Origin: Bradyrhizobium tropiciagri
GTDB taxonomy: Bacteria > Pseudomonadota > Alphaproteobacteria > Rhizobiales > Xanthobacteraceae
Length of the DNA: 64,000 nt
Direction of reading: 5' to 3'
Assembly (NCBI RefSeq): GCF_018130505.1
Contig: NZ_JAFCKH010000004.1
Coordinates: 248,001 to 312,000 of the forward strand
Below are positions 49,362-58,060 of the stretch, piece after piece. Below the pieces are notes generated by a model, which worked only from the letters and a program-made list of their open reading frames with translations, was not told where the DNA came from and did not search any database. The stretch's first letter is position 1. Every line of letters starts with the position of its first letter. The translations under genes and the position numbers were made by a program.

Positions 49362-49775
49362 ATGAGTGACATGACACACGCTGCACCCGATCCAGCTAAG
49401 GCTGCTTCCGCCAAGCCGAAGCGGCCGCGCCCGCAGGTCATGAAACTGACCGATGCCGCCGCGGGCCGCATCACGGAACTGACCCAGCGCGCCGATTCGG
49501 AGATCGTCGGCCTGCGCGTCGGCATCAAGAACGGCGGCTGCGCCGGACAGTCCTACACGGTCGAATACGCCCACGAGATCCGCCCGACCGACGAAGTGGT
49601 CGAGGACAAGGGCGTGAAGATCCTGGTCGACCCCAAGGCCGTGCTGTTCCTGCTCGGCACCGAGATGGACTACAAGGCCGACAAGATGCAGGCCCAGTTC
49701 GTGTTCAACAACCCGAACCAGGTCTCCGCCTGCGGCTGCGGCGAGTCGGTGCAGCTCAAGCCGGCCACGGTTTAG
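49362..49775 (+). CDS. sufA: A-type Fe-S carrier (SufA/IscA/HesB family)
   Basis: A 137-residue protein with a Lys/Pro-rich extension (about 1-27), then the HesB/IscA fold. The three ligand cysteines are visible in NGGCAGQSYTVEYA and CGCGESVQL near the C-terminus. It accepts clusters from SufBCD and passes them to apo-proteins. It lies 67 bases after the sufT-like gene and ends the operon. Confidence 0.95.
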   Translation: MSDMTHAAPDPAKAASAKPKRPRPQVMKLTDAAAGRITELTQRADSEIVGLRVGIKNGGCAGQSYTVEYAHEIRPTDEVVEDKGVKILVDPKAVLFLLGTEMDYKADKMQAQFVFNNPNQVSACGCGESVQLKPATV

Positions 49776-49823
49776 ACGTCCACCGCAAACGACCTCCGAG
49801 GGGCGAGCATCCGTTGCTCTCCC

Positions 49824-49903
49824 CGTCATTGCGAGCGAAGCGAAGCAATCCATCCATCCGCATATGCGGGCCCATGGATTGCTTCGCTTCGCTCGCAATG
49901 ACG
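49824..49903. repeat. REP-like inverted repeat, type 3
   Basis: Two perfectly complementary 30-base arms (49824-49853 and 49874-49903), containing GTCATTGCGAGCGAAGCGAAG and its complement, lie around a 20-base centre. It is 49 bases after the last suf gene and could fold as a long stem that ends or stabilises its mRNA. Open frames reading through it are not genes. Confidence 0.9.
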
Positions 49904-49962
49904 CGGAAAAAGCCGGGCATCAATCAAGCCCCGCGATGAACGATGCAGGGTGGGGGATGTCG

Positions 49963-50433
49963 ATGGACCGCGAATTCCTGACCGACCTGTTCGCCGATTT
50001 CGGCCCGGTGACGCTGCGCCGGATGTTTTCCGGCTACGGCATCTCCGCCGACGGCACCAATTTCGCGCTGGCCCTGCGGGCCGGGCTGTATTTCCGTGCC
50101 GACGATCAGACCATTCCGCAGTTCGAGGCGGAGGGCTCCAAGCCGTTCCAGTACCAGACGCGATCGAAGACGGTGATGGTCAACTCGTACTGGCAGTTGC
50201 CGGCGCGCTTGTTCGACGATTCTGAGGAGCTTGCGGTCTGGGCGCGTTCGGCACTCGCCGCCGCCCAGCGCGCCGCACTGCGCAAGCGGCCACGGAAAGC
50301 GGCCGGGGCGCGCAAGGTGGAGGGGCCTGCGAAGAAGCCTGCGGGCGCGAAGGCCACCACGAAGAAGCCTGCGGCGAAGAAGAACCGTAGGGTGGGCAAA
50401 GCGAAGCGTGCCCACCCGACTCGACGGCGCTAG
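49963..50433 (+). CDS. TfoX N-terminal domain protein with basic repeat-derived tail
   Basis: A 156-residue protein. Residues 1-95 match the TfoX N-terminal domain (LFADFGPVTLRRMFSGYGISADGTNFALAL and the aromatic SYWQLPARLFDD). Residues about 100-155 are a Lys/Ala/Arg-rich tail with AKKPAGAKATTKKPAAKK. The last ~15 residues (GKAKRAHPTRR) are encoded by the left arm of a REP palindrome. Start 49963 has GGGGG eight bases upstream; 49957 and 49936 are alternatives. TfoX in gammaproteobacteria regulates competence, but N-domain-only proteins in rhizobia have no assigned role. Confidence 0.82.
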   Translation: MDREFLTDLFADFGPVTLRRMFSGYGISADGTNFALALRAGLYFRADDQTIPQFEAEGSKPFQYQTRSKTVMVNSYWQLPARLFDDSEELAVWARSALAAAQRAALRKRPRKAAGARKVEGPAKKPAGAKATTKKPAAKKNRRVGKAKRAHPTRRR

Positions 50434-50472
50434 AATGGTGGGCACGGCGCTTTCCGCCTTTGCCCACCCTAA
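50388..50472. repeat. REP-like inverted repeat, type 4, overlapping a gene end
   Basis: The left arm 50388-50416 (starting TAGGGTGGGCAAAGCG) and right arm 50437-50472 (ending TTTGCCCACCCTA) are imperfect reverse complements. The left arm is inside the 3' end of the TfoX-like gene and supplies its stop-proximal codons. Confidence 0.85.
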
Positions 50473-50507
50473 GATGCTCGCAATGACGGCGGAGAGACGG
50501 GACTAGA

Positions 50508-51575
50508 TCACGCGACGCGTGTCTGCGCCTCGGCGCTGTATTCCGGATCGGCCTCGCAGATCACGCGGTTGCGGCCGGCGCGCTTGGCGGCGTAGAGGCA
50601 GGCGTCGGCGCGCTCGATCAGGGAATCGGTGTCGTCGGTCGGCTTCAGCATGGAGACGCCGACCGAGATCGTGACGCGGCCGAGGATCTCGCCGGTCGAC
50701 TTCTTCTTCAATTCCTTGGCCATCACCGCGCGGCGGATGTGGTCGGCGACCGTCAGCGCCTGGCGCAGCGCGGTGTTGGGCAGCACCACCGCGAACTCCT
50801 CGCCGCCGTAGCGTGCGGTGATGTCCTGGCCCTTGATGTTCTGCTTCAGCGACTGCGCCACCAGCCGCAGCACCTGGTCGCCCGTGAGATGGCCGTAGGA
50901 GTCGTTGAACGACTTGAAGTGATCGATGTCGAACATCAAGAGCGACAGCGGCTCGCCGCTCAACAGCGCGCTGTGCACGGTCAGGTCGATCGAGCGGTCG
51001 AAATATTTGCGGTTGCCGAGGCCGGTGAGCGGATCAGTCAGGCTCTCGGCGCGGATCGCTTCCAGGCTGTGCTGCAACTCGCTGATCTCTGACTTCGACA
51101 GTGCGAGCCGGTCCTCCAGCGCCTGGTTGGTCTCGCGCATGTCGCGCGTCGATCGGGCCAGGCTTTCGACGATCGTCTTGATCTGATCGCGGGTCGTGGC
51201 GGTCGCGAGCTTGTCGCTGGCGCCGGCAAGGCTCGCGTCGTAGGTCGCGGACACGCCGAGTGCATCGGTGATCAGCCGCATGACGGCATCGATCTCGCCG
51301 ATCACGCGGGCGCCGACCTTGTCGATGCGGTCGGACGTCTTGATGTGTGAGAGGTAGGTTTCGTAGATCTGCTCGAGATCGGATTCGCTCAGCTTGCCGC
51401 TGCGCGCCAGCGTCTCGTTGATGATCTTGTTGAGCGCGGCGTTGTAGCCGGTCGCGTAGACGTACCAGATTTCGTAGTTGCGGGGGATGGCGGTCTGGCG
51501 AAGCGAACGAATCTGGCCAAGTGCGACTTCGGCAAAGGCCAATGTACGTTCGTGTTCGTCCAGCAGTTTGACCAC
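50508..51575 (-). CDS. Diguanylate cyclase (GGDEF domain)
   Basis: A 355-residue soluble protein. An all-helical N-terminal region (about 1-190) of no named sensor family includes a coiled coil leading into the GGDEF domain (about 195-345). The signature is intact as GGEEF, with DPLTGLGNRKYFD and MFDIDHFKSFND supplying metal and substrate residues, so it should make c-di-GMP. The inhibitory I-site that normally reads R-x-x-D before the motif is KGQD here, so product inhibition may be weakened. It starts at GTG 51575, with GGGGA upstream. Confidence 0.93.
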   Translation of the reverse strand: MVKLLDEHERTLAFAEVALGQIRSLRQTAIPRNYEIWYVYATGYNAALNKIINETLARSGKLSESDLEQIYETYLSHIKTSDRIDKVGARVIGEIDAVMRLITDALGVSATYDASLAGASDKLATATTRDQIKTIVESLARSTRDMRETNQALEDRLALSKSEISELQHSLEAIRAESLTDPLTGLGNRKYFDRSIDLTVHSALLSGEPLSLLMFDIDHFKSFNDSYGHLTGDQVLRLVAQSLKQNIKGQDITARYGGEEFAVVLPNTALRQALTVADHIRRAVMAKELKKKSTGEILGRVTISVGVSMLKPTDDTDSLIERADACLYAAKRAGRNRVICEADPEYSAEAQTRVA

Positions 51576-51814
51576 TGTTACGTCCCCAATGCGCGCGGTT
51601 GCTGGTTATCGTCCAGCTGCAATAACTAAACTATCGGCGCGAAGGTACGGGACGAGGATGAAGGCAAGGTAAACAGTGGAACTACGGGGACGCTGGCCGT
51701 GATCACAGTTTGCGACGCGCGATGATACCAATCGGGCGCCGCTTTCACTGGATCGCTTTCGACGGTTCGCCTGGCAAATTGTTGCCCCGCGAAATCCGTC
51801 GGTAATTCCTGATG

Positions 51815-53320
51815 TTACGCGCGTGCGCGCACGGGCCGTAGCAGGAAGGCGGGCAGGTGCGAATGGTCGGCTGGCTCGTGGTCGACTTCGCGCTGCGGCC
51901 GCCGCGGCTCGGCCCGGCCGATCGACGGCACGTGCGAGGTGGCTGGCTGCGGCGTTGTGTTGCGGCCATGGCGCGGTTCACGCTCCTTGCGGGGCTCGCG
52001 GTCCTGACGCGGTTCGCGCTCCTGACGCGGCTCCTGTTCCTGGCGTGCTTCGCGCTCTTGCCGGGGCTCGCGGTCCTGGCGCGGCTCGCGTTCGCGGCGC
52101 GGCCTGCGGCCACCGCTTCTGCCCTCGCGCGAGCCATCGCGGCTGCGCGACCGGCGCGGAGCCTCGGACTCGTCGGACGCATCGCCGTGCACGGTGTAAT
52201 CGCCCTCGGCGCGCGGAATCTGCTGGCCGATCAGTTTTTCGATCGCAGCCATCGACTTGTTGTCGAGCGGCGTGACGATCGAGATGGCGGTGCCGGTGCG
52301 ACCGGCGCGCCCGGTGCGGCCGATACGGTGCACGTAGTCATCGGGATGATGCGGCACATCGAAATTGAAGACGTGGCTGACGGCGGGGATATCGAGGCCG
52401 CGGGCGGCGACGTCGGAGGCGACCAGCAGCGGCAGCTCGCCCTTGCGGAATTGATCCAGCGCGGCCATGCGCGCGCTCTGGTCCATGTCGCCATGGAGGG
52501 CTCCGACGCTGAAGCCGTGCTTCTGCAGCGATTTGTGAAGGATCGCGACTTCGCGTTTGCGATTGCAGAAGATAATCGCGTTGTTGAGATCCTTGGCGTC
52601 GCGCAGCAGGCGGCGCAGGATCTCGCGCTTCTCGTGGGGTTCGCGGCCGGCGGGCACCTGGGCCTGGGTCACGGTCACCGCCGTGGTCGCTGGCTTGGAG
52701 ACTTCGACCTTGGCCGGGTTGTGCAGGAATTGCTCGGTGATGCGGCTGATTTCCGGCGGCATCGTCGCGGTGAAGAACAGGGTCTGCCGCGTGAAGGGGA
52801 CCAGCTTGCAGACGCGCTCGATGTCGGGGATGAAGCCCATGTCGAGCATGCGGTCGGCTTCGTCGATCACCAGGAGCTCGACGCCGGTGAGCAGCAGTCC
52901 GCCGCGTTCGGTGTGGTCGAGCAGGCGGCCGGGCGTTGCGATCAGGACGTCGACGCCGCGCGTCAGCTTGGAGTCCTGGTCGCCGAACGAGACGCCGCCG
53001 ATCAGGAGCGCGACGTTGAGCTTCTGGCCGGCGCCGTATTTGTCGAAGTTTTCCTTCACCTGGGCGGCGAGCTCGCGGGTCGGCTCGAGGATCAGGGTGC
53101 GCGGCATCCGTGCCCGGGCGCGGCCCTTCTCGAGGATCGTGAGCATCGGCAGCACGAAGGCGGCGGTCTTGCCGGTACCGGTCTGGGCGATGCCGAGGAC
53201 GTCGCGGCGGGCCAGAACGTGCGGGATCGCCTGTTCCTGAATGGGGGTGGGGGTGGTGTAACCTGCGCCCGCAACTGCGGTGAGAACCTTGTCGGACAGG
53301 CCGAGATTGGAAAAGGACAT
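51815..53320 (-). CDS. rhlE: DEAD-box RNA helicase RhlE
   Basis: A 501-residue ATP-dependent RNA helicase. Motifs are the Q-motif TPTPIQEQAIP, Walker A AQTGTGKT, PTRELAAQ, ATPGRLLDH, VIDEADRMLDMGF, FTAT (in place of SAT), ASDVAARGLDIP and HRIGRTGRAGRTG. The tail after residue ~385 is disordered and basic, and at about 405-452 it holds repeats of the form REPRQ-D/E. Such tails bind RNA and can drive condensate formation. RhlE works in ribosome assembly and in degradosomes with RNase E, whose gene is also in this window. The 250 bases upstream show no other gene and may be a long 5' leader. Confidence 0.95.
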   Translation of the reverse strand: MSFSNLGLSDKVLTAVAGAGYTTPTPIQEQAIPHVLARRDVLGIAQTGTGKTAAFVLPMLTILEKGRARARMPRTLILEPTRELAAQVKENFDKYGAGQKLNVALLIGGVSFGDQDSKLTRGVDVLIATPGRLLDHTERGGLLLTGVELLVIDEADRMLDMGFIPDIERVCKLVPFTRQTLFFTATMPPEISRITEQFLHNPAKVEVSKPATTAVTVTQAQVPAGREPHEKREILRRLLRDAKDLNNAIIFCNRKREVAILHKSLQKHGFSVGALHGDMDQSARMAALDQFRKGELPLLVASDVAARGLDIPAVSHVFNFDVPHHPDDYVHRIGRTGRAGRTGTAISIVTPLDNKSMAAIEKLIGQQIPRAEGDYTVHGDASDESEAPRRSRSRDGSREGRSGGRRPRREREPRQDREPRQEREARQEQEPRQEREPRQDREPRKEREPRHGRNTTPQPATSHVPSIGRAEPRRPQREVDHEPADHSHLPAFLLRPVRARA

Positions 53321-53574
53321 TGAGCCTCTGGTCGATACCGCCGTTCGGGATCGAAAGTAAAAGGCTGTCGCGTTCGGCCCCGAAACGGCTCGCTTCTCAA
53401 AAAAGCTCGGGGGCTGCTAAAGGACGCTGACGGGCGGCAAGCCTGACGAATCGTGGTTCGATCCGAGTGCCGCGTTCAGCCGGAACATAGGCGGGAAACC
53501 GGCAAAGTCAATCTTTGAGCCGGCCAAATGGCCGAAAAAGCTTAATATTTTCGCCCAAATATGCGTCTTTTCCG

Positions 53575-54297
53575 TCATTTTACGGTCAAATGACTCGTTC
53601 CGGGCGGCGTCCCGGCGACGGCAACCGCGCTGTTTTGCAGCCTGATTTCAGCGGCGATCGAGTCCTGGAGCCCAGCAGCCCGGTACTCGCCCGGTGTCAC
53701 GCCCTCGGATGCGCTGAAGATCCGGTAGAACGTCGCGAGGCTTCCGAAGCCGCAGGCGAGGGCGATGTCGGCGATCGGCCGCTGCGGCTTCTCGCGCAGC
53801 AGCCGGCGGCTTTCGTGCAGGCGCTGCGTGGTGACCGTCTGCGAGAAGCTCGTACCGGTCGTTTCGAACAGGACGTGCAGGTATCGCACCGAGACGCCGA
53901 GCAGGTCGGCGACCATGGCCGGCGACAGCGACGGCTTCGACAGATGGCGCGCGATCAGCCGCTGCGCGAGGCTCAGCCGGGCGACGCGAAGCGCCTGCTG
54001 CGCGCGCCGGCTGCCCGGCTTGAGCACGCCGCGCTCGATCAGCGCGAAGTCCGACACGGCCCGGAGCAGGGCGGCAATTCTGTCGGCGTCGTCGGCTTCC
54101 ATCGCCTCCTTGAGGTCGGCCGCGCAGGCCTCCCGCAGCGGCGCCGCGGACGCCGGCGTTTGATCCTGTCCGGTGCGCGGATCGAATCGCACCGGGGCCG
54201 CCGGTGAACCAGGCGTGGTGGACGGCACCGCGGGATCCGGGTCGCGCTCAGCACGCATTGCGCACCAAGTCGTTGCCGGTATCGGCGCATGGTGCAC
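53575..54297 (-). CDS. AraC-family regulator lacking an N-terminal sensor domain
   Basis: A 240-residue protein. Residues about 65-205 contain the region ALIERGVLKPGSRRAQQAL and the AraC double helix-turn-helix (LADLLGVSVRYLHVLFETTG-type segment, then PIADIALACGFGSLATFYRIF). This part is strongly similar to the end of the next gene upstream, so the two are tandem paralogues. The N-terminal ~60 residues are Pro/Ala-rich and do not contain the sensor domain present in the paralogue. The start is uncertain (GTG 54297 or ATG 54258). It may be a truncated but functional DNA-binding protein, or decaying. Confidence 0.75.
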   Translation of the reverse strand: MHHAPIPATTWCAMRAERDPDPAVPSTTPGSPAAPVRFDPRTGQDQTPASAAPLREACAADLKEAMEADDADRIAALLRAVSDFALIERGVLKPGSRRAQQALRVARLSLAQRLIARHLSKPSLSPAMVADLLGVSVRYLHVLFETTGTSFSQTVTTQRLHESRRLLREKPQRPIADIALACGFGSLATFYRIFSASEGVTPGEYRAAGLQDSIAAEIRLQNSAVAVAGTPPGTSHLTVK

Positions 54298-54492
54298 CGG
54301 GCGACGCGCCGCAGCCCGTCAGTTGCCTGTCGCCGGTTCGTCCACCGAATCTTGCCATGAGCCCGCCCCGCGCGTCGCTGCCGCCGGCGCAGTCTTGGCG
54401 CAGCGGTCGCAGGGCGTCTTCTCATTGCGCGCACGCCGATGAATTCGGCGAAGGGGATCACGGGCCGGCTCGCCGGCCGGGCCGTGAGGGTT

Positions 54493-55476
54493 TCAAGCCG
54501 GCCGGGCCCGATAATCGCCCGGCGTCATCTGCTCGGCCGCATTGAACAGCCGGTAGAACGTCGCGAGGCTGTCGAAGCCGCAGGCAAAGGCGATCTGGGT
54601 GATCGTCCAGTCCGGCCGCTCGCGGAGCAGGCGGCGGCTTCGCTCGAGGCGGAGCGCGGTGACGGTCGCGGAGAAGCTGATCTCTCCCGCCTCGAACAGG
54701 ATGTGCAGGTGACGAACCGAGATGCCGAGCAGGTCGGCAATCAGGGACGGCGACAGCGCCGACTTCAGGAGATGCTTGTCGATCAGGCGGCGGGCCAGCG
54801 ACAGGCGGCCGGTGCGTAGTGCCTGCTGCGCGAGCCGGCCGCCGGGACGAAGCACGCCGCGCTCGATGAGCGCGATGTGGGCCAGCGCCGTGATCAGCGG
54901 CGCGGCGTCCGTCGCCGTAGACGTGTCATCGCCCTCGAGCAGGTCGCGGAAGCAGGATTCCAGTAGCGGCCGAAGCGCGGTCTCGTCCTGCACCGGCCTC
55001 GGCACGAGCTCATCGAGCCTGCCGCGGCGCGGTTCGGGGATATCAGCCGCCGGGATCTTGAGGATGCGCAGGTGGAAGCCGTCGTCCTGGAGCGGCACGG
55101 TCCGGTACGGCAGGTCCGCATAGCTGGTGGCGAACATGCCGTTGCGAACCGCAAAGTCGCCCTGTCTGATACCGCTGAACCAGCCGCCTCCGCCAAGCTG
55201 CTGATAGATGCAGAGACTGTCGCTCCGCGCGTCGGCGATGTCGCGGTTGCGGCGCTCGACGCGATAGGGCGATGCGTGCATCTCGATCAGGCCGGCCTGA
55301 CCAAGCTTGCGCAGCGAGAATTTGCCGAAGAAATCCCGCCGCCGCTCGGGCTCGAGTTCCGCGGTGACGCCGAACAGGCCCTTGGCGCGCACCTCGCGCC
55401 AATAGTCAAAGCGATCGCGCGGATCGATTTGTTCGGTGGACCAAGTGTACACGGGGGACCTTGCGCGGACTTCCAA
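54493..55476 (-). CDS. AraC-family transcriptional regulator with AraC-binding-like sensor
   Basis: A 327-residue protein. Residues about 10-190 resemble the AraC_binding_2 sensor domain (SPVYTWSTEQIDPRDRFDYWREV, LCIYQQLGGGGWFSGIRQGD). The C-terminal AraC domain has the first HTH SPSLIADLLGISVRHLHILFE and second HTH TITQIAFACGFDSLATFYRLFNAAEQMTPGDYR. The family usually activates catabolic or surface genes in response to a small molecule. It is the only intact regulator beside the RTX-propeller array, whose last gene ends 133 bases upstream on the same strand. Control of that array is inference. Confidence 0.9.
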   Translation of the reverse strand: MEVRARSPVYTWSTEQIDPRDRFDYWREVRAKGLFGVTAELEPERRRDFFGKFSLRKLGQAGLIEMHASPYRVERRNRDIADARSDSLCIYQQLGGGGWFSGIRQGDFAVRNGMFATSYADLPYRTVPLQDDGFHLRILKIPAADIPEPRRGRLDELVPRPVQDETALRPLLESCFRDLLEGDDTSTATDAAPLITALAHIALIERGVLRPGGRLAQQALRTGRLSLARRLIDKHLLKSALSPSLIADLLGISVRHLHILFEAGEISFSATVTALRLERSRRLLRERPDWTITQIAFACGFDSLATFYRLFNAAEQMTPGDYRARPA

Positions 55477-55571
55477 GCCCTCAAACTATCACGCGGATGC
55501 GCGAAGGAAAGGGGCGGAGCCATCAACTTTTGGCTGCGCGCGAAGGGCCGATTGGTTTCTTGCTGAGGATC

Positions 55572-55603
55572 GCGGGCGGCCGCCGCATCGCGCGGCCGCC
55601 CGC
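55572..55603 (-). terminator. GC-rich hairpin after RTX-propeller copy A
   Basis: A perfect 11-base stem (GCGGGCGGCCG with CGGCCGCCCGC) and ten-base loop start seven bases beyond the stop codon. It lacks a clear T run but recurs in position after every copy of the array. Confidence 0.6.
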
Positions 55604-55609
55604 CGTTGC

Positions 55610-57780
55610 TTACACGATGTGCCAGCTCGCATCGACACCGGCGGCGACGATGTGTGCGGCATGGATGTCGCCTCCGTTCCAGACCGACACCGAGCCGTTG
55701 TCGTTGTGCCAGAGGATATCGCCGCTGCCGTTGCCGTCGTAATCGCCGACGCCCGCGATATGCCAACTGTCGGGGACTACACCGGCAGAGACTGCGATAT
55801 GGGCACCATTCCGCTGACCGCTATTCCAGATCGATATGGCGCCATTGTCGTTGTGCCAAAGGATGTCGTCAGCGCCGTATGCTCTGAAATCGCCCGTTCC
55901 GGCGAAGTGCCAGTCAGGGGTGATGGTCCCGGCATCGGCAATGATGTGAGCATTGCCGAGCTTGCCGTTGTCCCAGATCGACACCTTGCCATTATCGTTG
56001 ACCCAGAGAATGTCGCTGTGGTTGTTGGCGTCGAAATCGCCGGTGCCGGCAAAATGCCATCCGGTGTTTGCAAGGGTGCCGGCAGGGGCGATGATGTGGG
56101 CGTTGGCGACCTGGCCGTTGTCCCAGATCGATACCGCGCCGTTGTCGTTGACCCAGAGAATGTCGTCCCTGTTGTTGCCGTCGAAGTCGCCGGTGCCGGC
56201 AATATGCCAGCCATCCGCGGCGACCCCTGCTGAGCCCGTGGTATGCGCGGTATTGGCCTTGCCGTTATCCCAGATCGACACCGAGCCGTCGTCGTTGTGC
56301 CAGAGGATGTCGTGCTGGCCGTTGCCGTCGAAATCGCCGGTCCCTGCAATGTGCCAGGTGTTGGCGATCGAGCCCGTGGCAAGAAGGTGACCACTGCCGA
56401 TCTGGCCGCTATCCCAGGCCGACACGGAGCCGCTGTCGCTGTACCAGAGCACATCGCTGTGATCGTCGCCGTTGAAGTCCCGCGTCGCGTCCGACCAGAT
56501 GAAATCGTCGGCCGCCAGTGCGGACTTCTGGACATTCTGCAGCGTCAGGGAATTGCCGGTGCCCAGGTTTATCGCCGTATCGGCGCCAATCTGCGTCGCG
56601 TGCGTCAGCACGTCCGAAAAATTGTGCAGTGGGTTTTGCCGGCGAACAGACCGCCGGCCCTGAAGGCCTGGAGATCGATCCTGTCGTGCACGCCTGCGCC
56701 GGCGGAGAAGTCGGTAATCAGGTGATTGCCGGTCCAGTTGATGGCGAATAGATCGTCGCCATCTCCGCCGATCATCGCGGTGTTGTCTCCCCGCGCGACG
56801 AGCGTATCGTCACCCTGGTCGCCGACAAGCTGGTTGTTGCTATCGATCGAGATCATCAAGTCGTTGCCGCCTTCGCCGTAGAGCACCTTTCCGGTCACGC
56901 CATTTGTCCGGATCGTATTGTCCAGATCGTTGCCGGCGCCGGCACCACCGGACCCGGGACTCCTGATCGGGCCACCCAGCCCGGTCATCACGAGATTTTC
57001 GACATCGCCGGGCATGAAAAAGACCGGCTGTGACGTGTAGATGGTGTCGAGGCCCTCGTTCGGGTCCTCGTGCACGGCATCGCCAGCGTCAACGTTGTAG
57101 GTGTCGTTGCCGGTACCACCGAAAAAGGTGTCGCTGCCGCCGCCGCTATAGAAGGTGTCGTTTCCGCCGAAGCCAAGAAAGTGATCGCCGCCGTCGCTGG
57201 CACGCATGACGTTGTCGAGTTGATTGCCGAAACCGGTATGCTGCGACCCACCTGTGAAGGTCAGACCCTCGACATTTGCGCCGAGTTGGTAGGAGGCGAG
57301 ACCTGTCGTGATCGTATCGATGCCCTCGTGCGCAAGCTCGTTCACTGTGTCGAGCGTGGAATCGACGTAGTAGTCGTCGTTACCGAGCCCGCCGGTCATA
57401 TTGTCCGCGCCGCCATAGCCATTGAGTGTGTCGTCGAGTACATAGCCGGTCAGATCGTCCGACCCTGCGAACACGATGGACATCCTGTCCGCCGGCGCCG
57501 TCGTCAGGAACTGGTGGGCATCGACCGAGGTGTTTGTGATCTCTTCGTAGATGGTGCCGCTAAAGCCGCGGTGGTCGAGCGATGTGATCGTACCGCTCTG
57601 CACGGTATTGCCGACGACGGAGAACGAGCCGTGCGCGACGGTGAAGCTGCCGTCGGTGTTGGTGATCGTAATCGACGTGCTGCTCGCGCTGTAGCTCGAC
57701 GTCATCAAGTCCGCCCAAGGCAAGGGCCAGAGGAAGGGTCCGGGGTCGGGCATGACTTCGAAGTGATGATAGGTGGCCAT
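55610..57780 (-). pseudogene. RTX/FG-GAP propeller protein, copy A, split by a single-base frameshift
   Basis: The 5' part (57780 to about 56636, 391 codons to a premature stop at 56605) carries the N-terminal beta-rich segment, RTX nonapeptides (GGLGNDDYYV, GGTGNDTYNV, GGDGDDLFAI) and the linker AGVHDRIDLQAF. The remaining part, in another frame down to 55610, carries the LTLQNVQKSALAADDFIW linker and six FG-GAP/VCBS repeats (about 55613-56479) ending WHIV. Inserting one base near the run TTTT at 56634-56637 restores a continuous 723-residue protein aligned with the paralogues (expected G-x-NPLHNFSDVL). ATG 57780 has GGAG seven bases upstream. This is either a true mutation or a homopolymer sequencing error. 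If intact it would be a secreted calcium-binding protein. Confidence 0.8.
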
Positions 57781-58060
57781 GGGATGCTCCGTCGGTTAGG
57801 GCCCGCCCGATCCGCGGAGCCGTCCCCGGGTATCGATGCGCGTTCGACGTTTGGTCTCTGGTCCGCCCGGGGCGCCTTACGCTGGCGCGACGGGCGAGCA
57901 ACCCTGGCGCGACAATTGTTCGGAACTCTTTCGTTCAGAATCCGAAGCGAATGTCTTCGCGATCAGTGTGCAGGTTCGGCTTTTGCATCGAGCTGCGGGG
58001 CAGGGCGCACTGCGGAGATTTGAGACACCGGGCGACCCGCGTGGCCGCCCGGTCGTTGCT
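57781..58060 (-). promoter_or_regulatory. Conserved spacer upstream of copy A
   Basis: A 280-base spacer homologous to 60215-60492 and 62659-62938. Conserved blocks are the GGAG ribosome site and a block at 57911-57966 containing ACAATTGTTCGGAA and CCGAAGCGAATGTCTTCG, whose ends can pair (CGAAG with CTTCG). A stem (CCGGGCG with CGCCCGG, 58028-58052) follows the stop of copy B. Each unit therefore seems to carry its own terminator-like hairpin and upstream region. No sigma-70 consensus stands out. Confidence 0.6.
58028..58052 (-). terminator. Hairpin after RTX-propeller copy B
   Basis: The stem CCGGGCG/CGCCCGG with an 11-base loop starts eight bases after the stop codon, in the same place as in the other units. 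Confidence 0.5.

Noticed and set aside
49864-49962. Upstream extension of the TfoX-like gene into the REP element
   Set aside because: The added residues (LLRFARNDAEK) are the well-known translation of the repeat, and a better start with a ribosome site lies at 49963.
51745-52182. Ala/Arg-rich frame overlapping the end of rhlE
   Set aside because: It is a frame-shifted reading of the repetitive helicase tail.
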